This document shows, one piece after another, positions 42,762 to 51,845 of a stretch of 64,000 nt of DNA. This stretch comes from a virus. Numbering within the stretch: the first letter of the stretch is position 1; each line of letters starts with the position of its first letter. The stretch lies in the IMG/VR virus record IMGVR_UViG_3300044630_003511, positions 1-64,000 of that record, one strand, 5' to 3'. The notes under the pieces are model-generated. The model was not told the DNA's origin. It worked only from the letters and a program-made list of their open reading frames with translations, and made no database searches. The translations under genes and the position numbers were made by a program.

Positions 42762-45700
42762 TTAGTCAACCTCCAATATTGGTTCACCTGAACCTCTACC
42801 AGTATTAGCCACTCTAAGAATGTTAGGATTAGTAGTAAATATTTCAACCGGGTCTAATCCATCAGGCGTTGTAGTTGATGTTTGTTGTGAACCTTCGAAA
42901 AATGAATATTTTAATCCTTGTGTTAAATTATTTTTATAACGATAATGTGATGGGAAGTAACCATTTAATGGAGTTACCTCTATTACATTATTACCAATCG
43001 ATGGTGGAGTTGCCCCAACCGGTACAATTGATACATTATACCTATAATTAGTTACTTCTTGAATTTCGTACTTAATTTGTTCATTATTTGTTGTTGCCGG
43101 CCAACCTTCAGTTTGAACACTTACTTTTTCTATATAAGATTCCTTAACTTTATATATTTGCTTTCTTGATGAAGTCATATTACCAAATATATCTAATGTT
43201 GTCAACGAACCAGTTCCATTTAATGCATATAATCCAAATCCTGCCAAATCCAATGATTTATCATCCATTCCAATTTGTGTAGATGAGAATGAATCAACAG
43301 TAGATTCTAATTTGGAACCATTTGGAATTTCAATTTCTACTTCATAAGTTGGATATGAACCTTCTAATACCGTAACATCTTCTAATTCAATTAATGAATC
43401 ATATGTAGGATAATCAACTAATAATCTTGTAATTTCATCTGAATTAATGGTTGCTTCATAGTTATCCATTTGAAATGAAAACTCAACATTATCAGTTGTA
43501 TTAATAGATGTATCATGTACATTATAAGTAGATTCAACTTCTATATTATCACGTGTATCAATTGATGATTCATAATCACCCCTTTCAGCTGCTGGTTGTT
43601 TCCATTTAGTTTTACTTCTTTCTAAATAATGTGGTTCAATTAATAAACCTTTAGAAACACTAGCTCTAGCCGGAACTAAATCTTGTAATACATCAAATAA
43701 TGATTTGTCGATTTGTCTAACTAACTGAATGTATTCATAAATATCTCTATCTAATCTTTCAAAATAGTATTCTCTTAAAATTCTAAGTTCGTTGTAATCA
43801 TCCTTATATTCATCAGCAGGTGCACCAATATAATTGTCAATGTTGAATGAACCAAATGATTTTAAGATATCCATATTCAATTCCTTAACAGGCGAAAAGA
43901 ATAATCCTAATCTATTTGAATCAACTGGTGCTCTATCAAATGCTTTTTTGGTTGCTCTAACTTTGTGAGATAAATCACCAACTAAAGTTTGTTGTTCAAA
44001 TCTAATTTTATCAGATTGATTAAATCCTAATGACGGTACGTTTGCCGTTACAGTCCTATCATATGGAGTATATTGGTATGGATAAATGCTTGATGATGGG
44101 AATGATACAGTTGTACCATATGTTACACCATAAGCTTGAGAAACCGCAACATTCAATAAGTTGTTATCGGCTGTTCTATCTTTTGGGTATTCAAAATCAA
44201 ATCTAACCCATAAATCTTCAGTAGATGCTGTATATGAATTTCCATTGGTTGCATCAGGTAGAAGTGTATGTGTTTCAATTACACCATCTTCCAATGGTTG
44301 TTTCCATAAACGGAACTCATCCATTGAACCACTTAATGCATATCCAATTTTAATCAAACTACCAGTATTCCAAGAAGTATTACCAGTTAATACTAATGGT
44401 GCCGATGTTACTTGCGTTCTAATTCTATCACCCAATGCATCCTTTGCAATAATTTGAAAAGATGAATTAGCTCCAACTAATGTTCTATTAATTACAATCT
44501 CAGTATATTCATCATTGAATATATTAAATTCAGATGTGGATGCGGATGCTACTAATCCAGTCGATGCTGATACATAAAAATCTAATGTACCAAATGTACC
44601 CTTTGTATTAGTAACTCCCAGTTTCCAATTTTGAATAGAACCACTTTCAGCTTTTACAATACCATAATTACCCGGCTGAGTTAGATTAACTCTTAACTCA
44701 ACTGAATTTGGATATGTACCACTTACTTCTTTCCAATCCGTTTGAACATATTCATTTGTATTGGTAAAGTTAATAGCTGCCGTTCTATCATCAAATGTAA
44801 ATTTGGTGCTACCACCCAATGTTGGGTCTTGTGGTCCACCAAACTCCATAATAGTTAATAGAGATTGTGGTACTCCATAACAAGCCATTACAGCTTTTAA
44901 AGAACGAGCCGTACCTTTATGTTTTAATAAATAAGGTAAGTTGTTTAATATTCTTCTCCAAACTTCTTCGTTTGCAGATTTTAAACTTGTACCATATTTT
45001 TCAGTTCCATCTTTGTTTTGTCCAAATGCATACTCCCATAGGAATTGAGAATCGTATGCACGTTTCCCCTCCCATCCCATTGATTCCAACATTTGGAATA
45101 CCAATTCATCTGAGAATCCATTTGAAGTGGCTTGGTTAAGATTTTTTAATTGTTTTAATGAATTTATGTATGCCCAAATGATATCAAAGTGCTGTCCAAT
45201 CATATCTAAGAATAACATATATTCTTCATTGTCATAATCCTCTTTGATAAATCTAGGAAGATTATTATTTAGATAGTTTGGATTATACTTATCATAATCA
45301 TCAGCCACACTTATAATAGTATCATACCAATCAATTGCCGTATTACTTGTAGTTGCTACAATTGTATTAGAAACTTTTGGATATGCTAAAGAATTTGTTG
45401 ATGTATATAAGAATGTTTCAAATCCATCAAATGAACCAATTAAATTATTAATATTATCTAATTGTTTATTTGCTTCAATTTGAGATAGAATATTGTAAGA
45501 AGGAGTTTCGTACTCTAAAAATAAATCATTTTCGGTTAATAAATAATAATCATTCTCCGTTGTTAAATAAGTTAATACAACATTTTGAGAAGAAACTGAG
45601 TTATAGGTTGTTTGGTATGTTTCTAATAATTGAATCTTATACCAAAAGTTTTTAACTCTTTCAGCAGATGAACCAAAATGTACATAGTTATCAAAGGTAT

Positions 45701-47018
45701 ATGTTGAACCAGATACATATTCAATATTTAATTGAGATGTATCAATATCATTATTTGTTATATACTTTTGTATTAATGATGTTGATGTAGTTGAACCACT
45801 TGCAATCAAATCAGCAAAGATTTGCATTCCAGTTCCATTATCAGTTTCTAATGTAAAATTAGGTCCTTTTAATGGTTGACATAAACTATCTAATTTACCA
45901 ACCAATGTAACCATTTCAATCATTGGTTCCGTTTGTGCCTTTGTTATCCAAACTTTTTGGTTTGGTTGCACAGACGTTGGTAATGGTTCGTATAATTTAA
46001 GGATTAATGAATCCTCAGTTGGAGATAATACTGCTTTATCAATATTACTCTCATCTAATCCAGTCCAAGTTGTAATTACTTTGTTATCACCATTACCTAA
46101 ATGTAATAAGTGAGTTAAGAATTTAGATTCATCAAATATTTTTCTATCGAACTGAGCAACAAATCCTTCAACAATTCTATTGATTGCTAAATCTCTTGGT
46201 ATCTCTAAGTCACCCTTATCAAATAGGATAGGAATAAATTCAATAGGCCCCGTTACAACTTCTTTACCTGCAGTATTATATGGTATTAATTTAAGAGGAA
46301 TTGTTACTTTATCAGTAGTAGATTGGTTTATATTAACCATATCTCCATTTCTTCTAAAATCAGATTGAGCTATGCCATCTTCCAAATTAACTGAAATTTC
46401 TTTTTTAGTTAATTTAGTACTAATTGGAGTAGCCGTTTCAAAAACACTAGCTGGGTATTTCTCAACTAATTGTTTTACATTAAATGTTTGCGTACCCTTT
46501 GGTGAAACTTGAATATAATCAGTTGAATTACCAACATATATTCTAACATATGTAGTATCAACAGAATTCCAACTAATATCAAAGTTTACATCATACCCAA
46601 TAAAATCAGCACCTCTAACTACTTTAGGATAACTAATTTCTCTAATATCAGGCACATTTACAAATACATCATCAACTACATTAATGAAAATATCTAAACC
46701 AAATTCAGATACATTTATTGATTCTTGAGTAGGTTGATTTGTAACAATACTTTGAGCTACAGTTATTGGAGCTGGTTTGATTTGTTCCCTTATAGGATTA
46801 TTTGTAAGTAATCCAATTTCATTTTTAGGTGTTGTTGGAAATGTAATTGGTGTTATTGGAATTGTTATAGGTGGTTGTGATACAATTGTCGCACCTCCAC
46901 CGCCGCCTCCTCCTCCATAATTTGGAAAATTAAAGCCACCGCCTCCACCACCATCATTGATGAATGAAAATCCACCCTCTGTGTTGGAACCTAAATCCGT
47001 TTGTAGTGCTCTTATCAT
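42762..47018 (-). CDS. Large baseplate/tail protein with gpI-like and LamG-like domains
   Basis: A 1418-residue protein. The N-terminus has two glycine runs (about residues 22-43). The segment NNLPYLLKHKGTARSLKAVM with ACYGVP (about 690-715) resembles the P2 gpI family of baseplate wedge proteins. Residues about 740-900 resemble a laminin-G/concanavalin-like domain, ending DEFRLWKQPL. The rest is beta-rich with helical stretches (KQLKNLNQ; YEYIQLVRQIDKSLFDVLQDL). It may replace T4 gp7 or a wedge-fibre connector. Its first codons and late motif nearly duplicate those of the next gene upstream. Confidence 0.6.
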   Translation of the reverse strand: MIRALQTDLGSNTEGGFSFINDGGGGGGFNFPNYGGGGGGGGATIVSQPPITIPITPITFPTTPKNEIGLLTNNPIREQIKPAPITVAQSIVTNQPTQESINVSEFGLDIFINVVDDVFVNVPDIREISYPKVVRGADFIGYDVNFDISWNSVDTTYVRIYVGNSTDYIQVSPKGTQTFNVKQLVEKYPASVFETATPISTKLTKKEISVNLEDGIAQSDFRRNGDMVNINQSTTDKVTIPLKLIPYNTAGKEVVTGPIEFIPILFDKGDLEIPRDLAINRIVEGFVAQFDRKIFDESKFLTHLLHLGNGDNKVITTWTGLDESNIDKAVLSPTEDSLILKLYEPLPTSVQPNQKVWITKAQTEPMIEMVTLVGKLDSLCQPLKGPNFTLETDNGTGMQIFADLIASGSTTSTSLIQKYITNNDIDTSQLNIEYVSGSTYTFDNYVHFGSSAERVKNFWYKIQLLETYQTTYNSVSSQNVVLTYLTTENDYYLLTENDLFLEYETPSYNILSQIEANKQLDNINNLIGSFDGFETFLYTSTNSLAYPKVSNTIVATTSNTAIDWYDTIISVADDYDKYNPNYLNNNLPRFIKEDYDNEEYMLFLDMIGQHFDIIWAYINSLKQLKNLNQATSNGFSDELVFQMLESMGWEGKRAYDSQFLWEYAFGQNKDGTEKYGTSLKSANEEVWRRILNNLPYLLKHKGTARSLKAVMACYGVPQSLLTIMEFGGPQDPTLGGSTKFTFDDRTAAINFTNTNEYVQTDWKEVSGTYPNSVELRVNLTQPGNYGIVKAESGSIQNWKLGVTNTKGTFGTLDFYVSASTGLVASASTSEFNIFNDEYTEIVINRTLVGANSSFQIIAKDALGDRIRTQVTSAPLVLTGNTSWNTGSLIKIGYALSGSMDEFRLWKQPLEDGVIETHTLLPDATNGNSYTASTEDLWVRFDFEYPKDRTADNNLLNVAVSQAYGVTYGTTVSFPSSSIYPYQYTPYDRTVTANVPSLGFNQSDKIRFEQQTLVGDLSHKVRATKKAFDRAPVDSNRLGLFFSPVKELNMDILKSFGSFNIDNYIGAPADEYKDDYNELRILREYYFERLDRDIYEYIQLVRQIDKSLFDVLQDLVPARASVSKGLLIEPHYLERSKTKWKQPAAERGDYESSIDTRDNIEVESTYNVHDTSINTTDNVEFSFQMDNYEATINSDEITRLLVDYPTYDSLIELEDVTVLEGSYPTYEVEIEIPNGSKLESTVDSFSSTQIGMDDKSLDLAGFGLYALNGTGSLTTLDIFGNMTSSRKQIYKVKESYIEKVSVQTEGWPATTNNEQIKYEIQEVTNYRYNVSIVPVGATPPSIGNNVIEVTPLNGYFPSHYRYKNNLTQGLKYSFFEGSQQTSTTTPDGLDPVEIFTTNPNILRVANTGRGSGEPILEVD

Positions 47019-47022
47019 ATCT

Positions 47023-47031
47023 TATAAATAT
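47023..47031 (-). promoter_or_regulatory. Late-type motif ATATTTATA abutting a start codon
   Basis: Minus-strand ATATTTATA only 4 bases before the ATG at 47018. If it is a promoter the transcript would be nearly leaderless; it may instead be a duplicated leftover of the copy at 48483..48491. Confidence 0.35.
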
Positions 47032-47065
47032 CCAATTTATAATTCTTATTTGTCTTATTTACCAC

Positions 47066-48478
47066 TTATCTAAAGTTTTGTTCCCTATTTCTACTAGGTC
47101 CTCCACCTCCACCATAAGGTGAACCACCTCCACCTGATGATGGTTTTGGTGTTACTGTAACTGGTTTTGGTGTTCCTATTGATGGAGTTCCTCCACCAGC
47201 ATAAGGATTAGATACTACCTTTGGTGGTGTTGATACTACTACCTCAGTAAGAACTTCACGAGATGGTCCTCCACCTCCACTATATGGATTTGTTGTTATT
47301 TTTATAGGTGCTTCAACCGGTCTTACTTCATTTTCATAATCACTTAATGAAAATGGAAAAATCTTAGCACCATATTTACCAATATTTTTAAATACAGAAT
47401 GTGGTATTGTTATTCCAGCTACATCACCATCCTGTAAATCATCAAACTCCAATATATCTTGTCCAATAATAACAGTAACAGCTTTAACATCTGCGTTTTT
47501 TAAAAATCCAATAGGTACACCTAACTTAGAATTTATGTTATATATTATTGATTGCTTTTTTAATAATGTTATTTGTGGGTTTAATGCAGGTCTAGGTGCT
47601 TTAACCAACTCAGTTGTAATTGTTATTGATGCGTTATTATTTAATGTTATATTATAACTTAAACTTTCATTTGGCGCTGCTGATATTGGTGGTCTTGTAT
47701 TTGATTGTATTTGTGTTATTCTGTATAGTGAAGTATTTGCGGATTCTACTTTAAATGTAGTTCCACTAATATCAGAATATGGAGTTGAACCATTATCAGG
47801 AAAAAACTCAACACTTCCATTTTTTACAACCCTAACCGAATTACCAGCACCACTTACGTTTACAGTAAAATTATATAAAGCGGTATCATTTTCAACTGAT
47901 TGTTGGGTTAAATTAAAATTTAAATTTGAAACAACAGATGAAACAGCGGCTGTTGTATTTGTTGATTGTTCCACATCATTTATATAATGCTTTACTTTCA
48001 TTTGAGTTGATGTAATTCCCAATGTACCCAATGATGATAAATCAGGTAAATTAAATATATTAAGGAATGGTCTATTAATAATAGTTGCACCATTTGGATT
48101 TTCTAATGAAATTACATATTTATCACTACTGGTGTATCCTTGTTTTTCTATTGTTATTACCTTATCACCATTTTTTAATTCTTCTTTACTAAAAGTTAAA
48201 TTTTCTGATGTTGTTTTTGATGAATTTATACCATTAATATAAATACTTGCACCAGCTATGTTTGATGTTATTTGAAATGTTCTATTAGATGGTGTTGCTA
48301 TAATTGTTGGCGTAGGTACAGCTATTGGTGTTGGTGTAATAAAAGTACTACCACCACCGCCGCCACCGCCGCCACCACCAAAAGATAAGTTTGAACCGAA
48401 ATTACCAAATTGGTTTTCGCCAAACCCATTACCAAAGGAGTTTAAATTAAAATCATCATATTGTAATGCTTGTATCAT
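47066..48478 (-). CDS. Baseplate/tail protein with glycine-rich ends and PEGA-like domain
   Basis: A 470-residue protein. It begins MIQALQYDD and then has a run of ten glycines (about 35-44). A PEGA-like beta domain follows (about 68-125): ITSNIAGASIYINGIN and KVITIEKQGYTSS. The tail is rich in P, T and G with SGGGGPSR, AGGGTPS and GGGGGPSR units. It lies between two other proteins with related glycine-rich ends. Probably a baseplate or fibre-network component; enzymatic motifs are absent. Confidence 0.55.
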   Translation of the reverse strand: MIQALQYDDFNLNSFGNGFGENQFGNFGSNLSFGGGGGGGGGGSTFITPTPIAVPTPTIIATPSNRTFQITSNIAGASIYINGINSSKTTSENLTFSKEELKNGDKVITIEKQGYTSSDKYVISLENPNGATIINRPFLNIFNLPDLSSLGTLGITSTQMKVKHYINDVEQSTNTTAAVSSVVSNLNFNLTQQSVENDTALYNFTVNVSGAGNSVRVVKNGSVEFFPDNGSTPYSDISGTTFKVESANTSLYRITQIQSNTRPPISAAPNESLSYNITLNNNASITITTELVKAPRPALNPQITLLKKQSIIYNINSKLGVPIGFLKNADVKAVTVIIGQDILEFDDLQDGDVAGITIPHSVFKNIGKYGAKIFPFSLSDYENEVRPVEAPIKITTNPYSGGGGPSREVLTEVVVSTPPKVVSNPYAGGGTPSIGTPKPVTVTPKPSSGGGGSPYGGGGGPSRNREQNFR

Positions 48479-48482
48479 ATCT

Positions 48483-48491
48483 TATAAATAT
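48483..48491 (-). promoter_or_regulatory. Late-type motif ATATTTATA abutting a start codon
   Basis: Minus-strand ATATTTATA 4 bases before the ATG at 48478, the same arrangement as at 47023..47031. The surrounding 35 or so bases are nearly identical in the two places. Confidence 0.35.
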
Positions 48492-48496
48492 CAAAT

Positions 48497-49699
48497 TTAA
48501 GAATCTCTACTAATTCCACCACCACCTCCATATCCACCACCGCTAGTTTCGGTTGGTGTTGGTGTTATTTGGCTTGGGGTTGGTATTGTTACTGGGTCAG
48601 GAGACACTACCGTTGATTTAACTGGGTTAGGTGTTGAAAATACAGGTATAGGAATTCCAACAGGTATAGCATCTTGAATACTAACATCTCGTGTTGGATT
48701 ACTAACTTCAGTTTTTTGTTTGGTTACCATTACCACAGCAGGTTTAGCTCCAATCATAACATCCGATTCTCTTCTTTGTAATACAACACCAACATCATCT
48801 TTACTTTCATCAAAGCCAGCATCGATTTCAGTTTTTGTTTGTATCGTTCTCATTGGTAAATAAACTTGTACAATTTCTATTAAGATTATTTGTGCTATTT
48901 TAAACACATCTTCTCTGGATAATTGTAGTGGTAAACTTATCGATTTTTTATTTCCATAATTTGCCGATTTAATTGATGACTCTCTACCAGCAAATTCATA
49001 TTTAACTGCTTCAACAAATTTAGTATGTATTTTAGTAGCTAATGTATCCAATCCAGCTATACCAAATTCAGCAACTAATTTATTATACCATTGTTGACTA
49101 TAAGTTCTTTTAATAAAATCATCAACTATTGATGGATTTATTGATTCCAAAAAAGTTGGAACATATGGAATAACATCATCTTTAAAATCTCCACCATTAA
49201 TTAATATATTAAATCTCTGAAGTAAATCAGTTTTTTTAGATACATCATTTATTAATGGTAATAGTTTAACTTCAGTTCTGGATGGTGATATTTGCTTAAT
49301 CCACATTTTTTCATTTGGTGATTCAAACCCAACTCGTTTATTTAATAAAGTTATTTGAGTTTTAAATATACCATTATCATAACCACTTTCTTTTAACAAT
49401 CTTTCTATATCAATAAAGTATTCTTTTGGGAATTGCAATGCTTGAAATAATGTGTTATCTGCAATTAAAAAGTAATCACTAATATTTTGTGAGTTTAATG
49501 GGACATACCTAACTAATTCACCAAATTCACCCTGTGGTAATTGTGTATCGTTAACATCATAGATGATAAATTCAATCATATCCGAATCAGAAAAACCAAA
49601 GAATGATTGAAGAGTTCCCTGTTCAAAAATTGCTCGGTCTTTAGCACTAATTCTAAATGCTTGATTATCAATTATTTGTTTAAATGTTTGTATTGCCAT
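48497..49699 (-). CDS. Baseplate/tail protein with glycine-rich C-terminus
   Basis: A 400-residue protein. Residues 1-290 are mixed alpha/beta with repeated hydrophobic blocks (MIEFIIYDV; DIERLLKESGYDNG; YSQQWYNKLVAEFG). After about 330 it becomes proline/threonine-rich and ends GGGYGGGGGISRDS. The glycine ending echoes the ends of the next two proteins. It is downstream of gp6 and of two other tail proteins. No T4 counterpart recognised. Confidence 0.5.
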   Translation of the reverse strand: MAIQTFKQIIDNQAFRISAKDRAIFEQGTLQSFFGFSDSDMIEFIIYDVNDTQLPQGEFGELVRYVPLNSQNISDYFLIADNTLFQALQFPKEYFIDIERLLKESGYDNGIFKTQITLLNKRVGFESPNEKMWIKQISPSRTEVKLLPLINDVSKKTDLLQRFNILINGGDFKDDVIPYVPTFLESINPSIVDDFIKRTYSQQWYNKLVAEFGIAGLDTLATKIHTKFVEAVKYEFAGRESSIKSANYGNKKSISLPLQLSREDVFKIAQIILIEIVQVYLPMRTIQTKTEIDAGFDESKDDVGVVLQRRESDVMIGAKPAVVMVTKQKTEVSNPTRDVSIQDAIPVGIPIPVFSTPNPVKSTVVSPDPVTIPTPSQITPTPTETSGGGYGGGGGISRDS

Positions 49700-49713
49700 T
49701 TTTATATTTTATA

Positions 49714-50778
49714 TTATGTAGCCCTTCTACGTCTTGCTTGCCAATAATGTGTGTTTAATGTAAGTGTACCTTTTGAATTAGCATCTTTTAAAACTACTTT
49801 ACCATCAAATGTACCTTCATTATCATATTTACCACCTCTTCTAGAAACTACTATGGCTACTTTACCAGGTGTACTACCACCATCAGTTGATTTTGGTATT
49901 GTTATTTTACCACCAACAACATTACTAAAATCAAATGCATTATTTCCTTGTTCTGATACTGTTAATACCGCATCAATATCACCCACATTATACAAATCAA
50001 ATCCATTTCCAATAAGAAATCCCCTAGCATCTTTTTTTCTATCATCATACCAAATCTGGAAACCTTCATTAAACTTATCTGCAATTTGTACTTGTATAAC
50101 TTTATATCCGATTTTTTCCGATATTGCGTATTGGTTTGGTAATCCATTTATAAAATCTAATAAACTAGCTTTCTTAGCAGCATCAGTTGCTAACTCTTGT
50201 TGCTCTTTAAGTTTTCTTTCAAGTTTAAATGCTTCCTGCAATGCCTCAACCCTAGCTTCTAAGGATACCCTTTGTATTGCTTCATTTAATGAATTAACAA
50301 TTGCGTTTTGTAAATCAATTGTAGTTGTTGCTATTTGTGAGTTAGCAACTGTAGATTGATTTTCAGCAATACTAGCTTTAAGCTTTTCACCATCAACTTC
50401 AACTCTCAAACTTTGTGTTACAATTTCAAGACCACTAACCTTAGAACGTAAATCTGATACTGTCCTAGTTAAATCCTTTACCTGAAGTGTTAAATCAAAT
50501 ACACTTTGAGTTGCTTCATTATATATAGGTCTAGCTACACCATCAAATGGTTGAACACGTCTTTGTGGTATTAATTCAAATATAGTTGTATCAACTGCTT
50601 TAGTTAACTCATCTATATTATAGTTAGGTTTAACCAATTTACCAGAAATAATACCATCTGCCAAATCTGATTCTTGAAACAAACGGACACCAGCTGCGTT
50701 CTTCTCATTTAATGCTTGAGAACCACTAACTATTATTCTACCAACTTGTTGTTCGTTTTTTAAACCGGAATCTTTCAT
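49714..50778 (-). CDS. Tail/baseplate protein with central coiled coil
   Basis: A 354-residue protein. An N-terminal region (1-90) precedes a long coiled coil (about 95-215; DLTLQVKDLTRTVSDLRSK, LQEAFKLERKLKEQQEL). A beta-rich C-terminal domain (225-354) ends in a basic QARRRRAT tail. The layout suggests a trimeric fibre-like or wedge-connector protein. The gene touches its neighbours on both sides in the gp6 transcript. No family recognised. Confidence 0.5.
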   Translation of the reverse strand: MKDSGLKNEQQVGRIIVSGSQALNEKNAAGVRLFQESDLADGIISGKLVKPNYNIDELTKAVDTTIFELIPQRRVQPFDGVARPIYNEATQSVFDLTLQVKDLTRTVSDLRSKVSGLEIVTQSLRVEVDGEKLKASIAENQSTVANSQIATTTIDLQNAIVNSLNEAIQRVSLEARVEALQEAFKLERKLKEQQELATDAAKKASLLDFINGLPNQYAISEKIGYKVIQVQIADKFNEGFQIWYDDRKKDARGFLIGNGFDLYNVGDIDAVLTVSEQGNNAFDFSNVVGGKITIPKSTDGGSTPGKVAIVVSRRGGKYDNEGTFDGKVVLKDANSKGTLTLNTHYWQARRRRAT

Positions 50779-50780
50779 AA

Positions 50781-51845
50781 TTATGCTATAACACTAAATG
50801 TATAATCTTCATCAAAAAATTGAGGTGTTCCATCAACCACAACTTTAATTTCTATTTTATATACTCTGTCAACTTCCCAATTAGATAAATTTAATTTAAA
50901 GAAGTTTCCATCCGTATCACAACTTACTTTAGTAAATTCACCAAATGGTACAATTACATCACCACTGTGGTAATCTGATATTTGGTAATACGTTTGTTCA
51001 TTTAAGAACTTTGATGTTGAGTATTGAGCGGTTGAACTAAATGTTTTAATTGGATATAATTCTCTACCAACTACTCTTATTTTAGGAGTTGTATTTACTT
51101 TATATTCCTTTTTAAAATTTCTTAATCCAACTTTTATTTCTTCTGCTACCAATTCAGTCATTGAACCAGTTACAAAAGTTGTATCATCCCAACCAATTCT
51201 AATTTTTGGTTGATGTATTGTTTTTGTTTCTTTACTAAAGAATTTTAAAATACCATAATCAGATGTATTATATTCATTTGCAAATGGTAGTTTTAAAATA
51301 AGACCATCATTTGGAATTGAACCACTAATCCAATCTTGCATAATATCGTTGATATCCATATTGACATCAGTTGTACGATATTCAAAATCTTGCGTAGCAA
51401 ATACATTTGAATAAAATGTACCACCTAAACCAGCATAAGAACCAGTAGATACTTCAGAAAATTCTGCGGTTTGTAACCAACGTAATACTGAATCTCCCTC
51501 TCTATTGTTCCAAGTTACCCCAGCGGTTGTGATATCATCAAATCGAGTACCCTTGCCCATTTCCCAACTTTGTGAGATTGGATATGCCTCCAATGTAAAT
51601 TCCAATGGTAGTTCCTCAGAATCAGTTTCTCTCAAAACTAACTCAGCAGAACTCATTGTTACATCACCACTAGCTATACTAGCTGAGAGTGGCTCTATAT
51701 CGAATTTAAGGAGTGCTCTTGATATATCTTTTATGTTACCATAAAATACCTTACTCACTTCCAATACTTCATCTAAACCAGTGTTTTGGTCTGGTTGTTG
51801 TAAGTACACCGATGCATCTTTTGATGCTGTTAAAAAGTATATCAT
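50781..51845 (-). CDS. Tail/baseplate structural protein downstream of gp6
   Basis: A 354-residue, beta-rich protein. The first 200 residues (DASVYLQQPDQNTG; SRALLKFDIEPL; SWEMGKGTRFDD; GVTWNNREGD; INDIMQDWISG) read like a carbohydrate-binding or DNRLRE-type beta-sandwich found in some phage virion proteins. The C-terminal 130 residues are another beta domain. It overlaps the gp6 stop by one base. I infer a baseplate-periphery protein. Confidence 0.5.
   Translation of the reverse strand: MIYFLTASKDASVYLQQPDQNTGLDEVLEVSKVFYGNIKDISRALLKFDIEPLSASIASGDVTMSSAELVLRETDSEELPLEFTLEAYPISQSWEMGKGTRFDDITTAGVTWNNREGDSVLRWLQTAEFSEVSTGSYAGLGGTFYSNVFATQDFEYRTTDVNMDINDIMQDWISGSIPNDGLILKLPFANEYNTSDYGILKFFSKETKTIHQPKIRIGWDDTTFVTGSMTELVAEEIKVGLRNFKKEYKVNTTPKIRVVGRELYPIKTFSSTAQYSTSKFLNEQTYYQISDYHSGDVIVPFGEFTKVSCDTDGNFFKLNLSNWEVDRVYKIEIKVVVDGTPQFFDEDYTFSVIA

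Noticed and set aside
49751-50359. Plus-strand frame of 202 residues
   Set aside because: It is antisense to a coiled-coil tail protein; low-complexity mirror sequence only.
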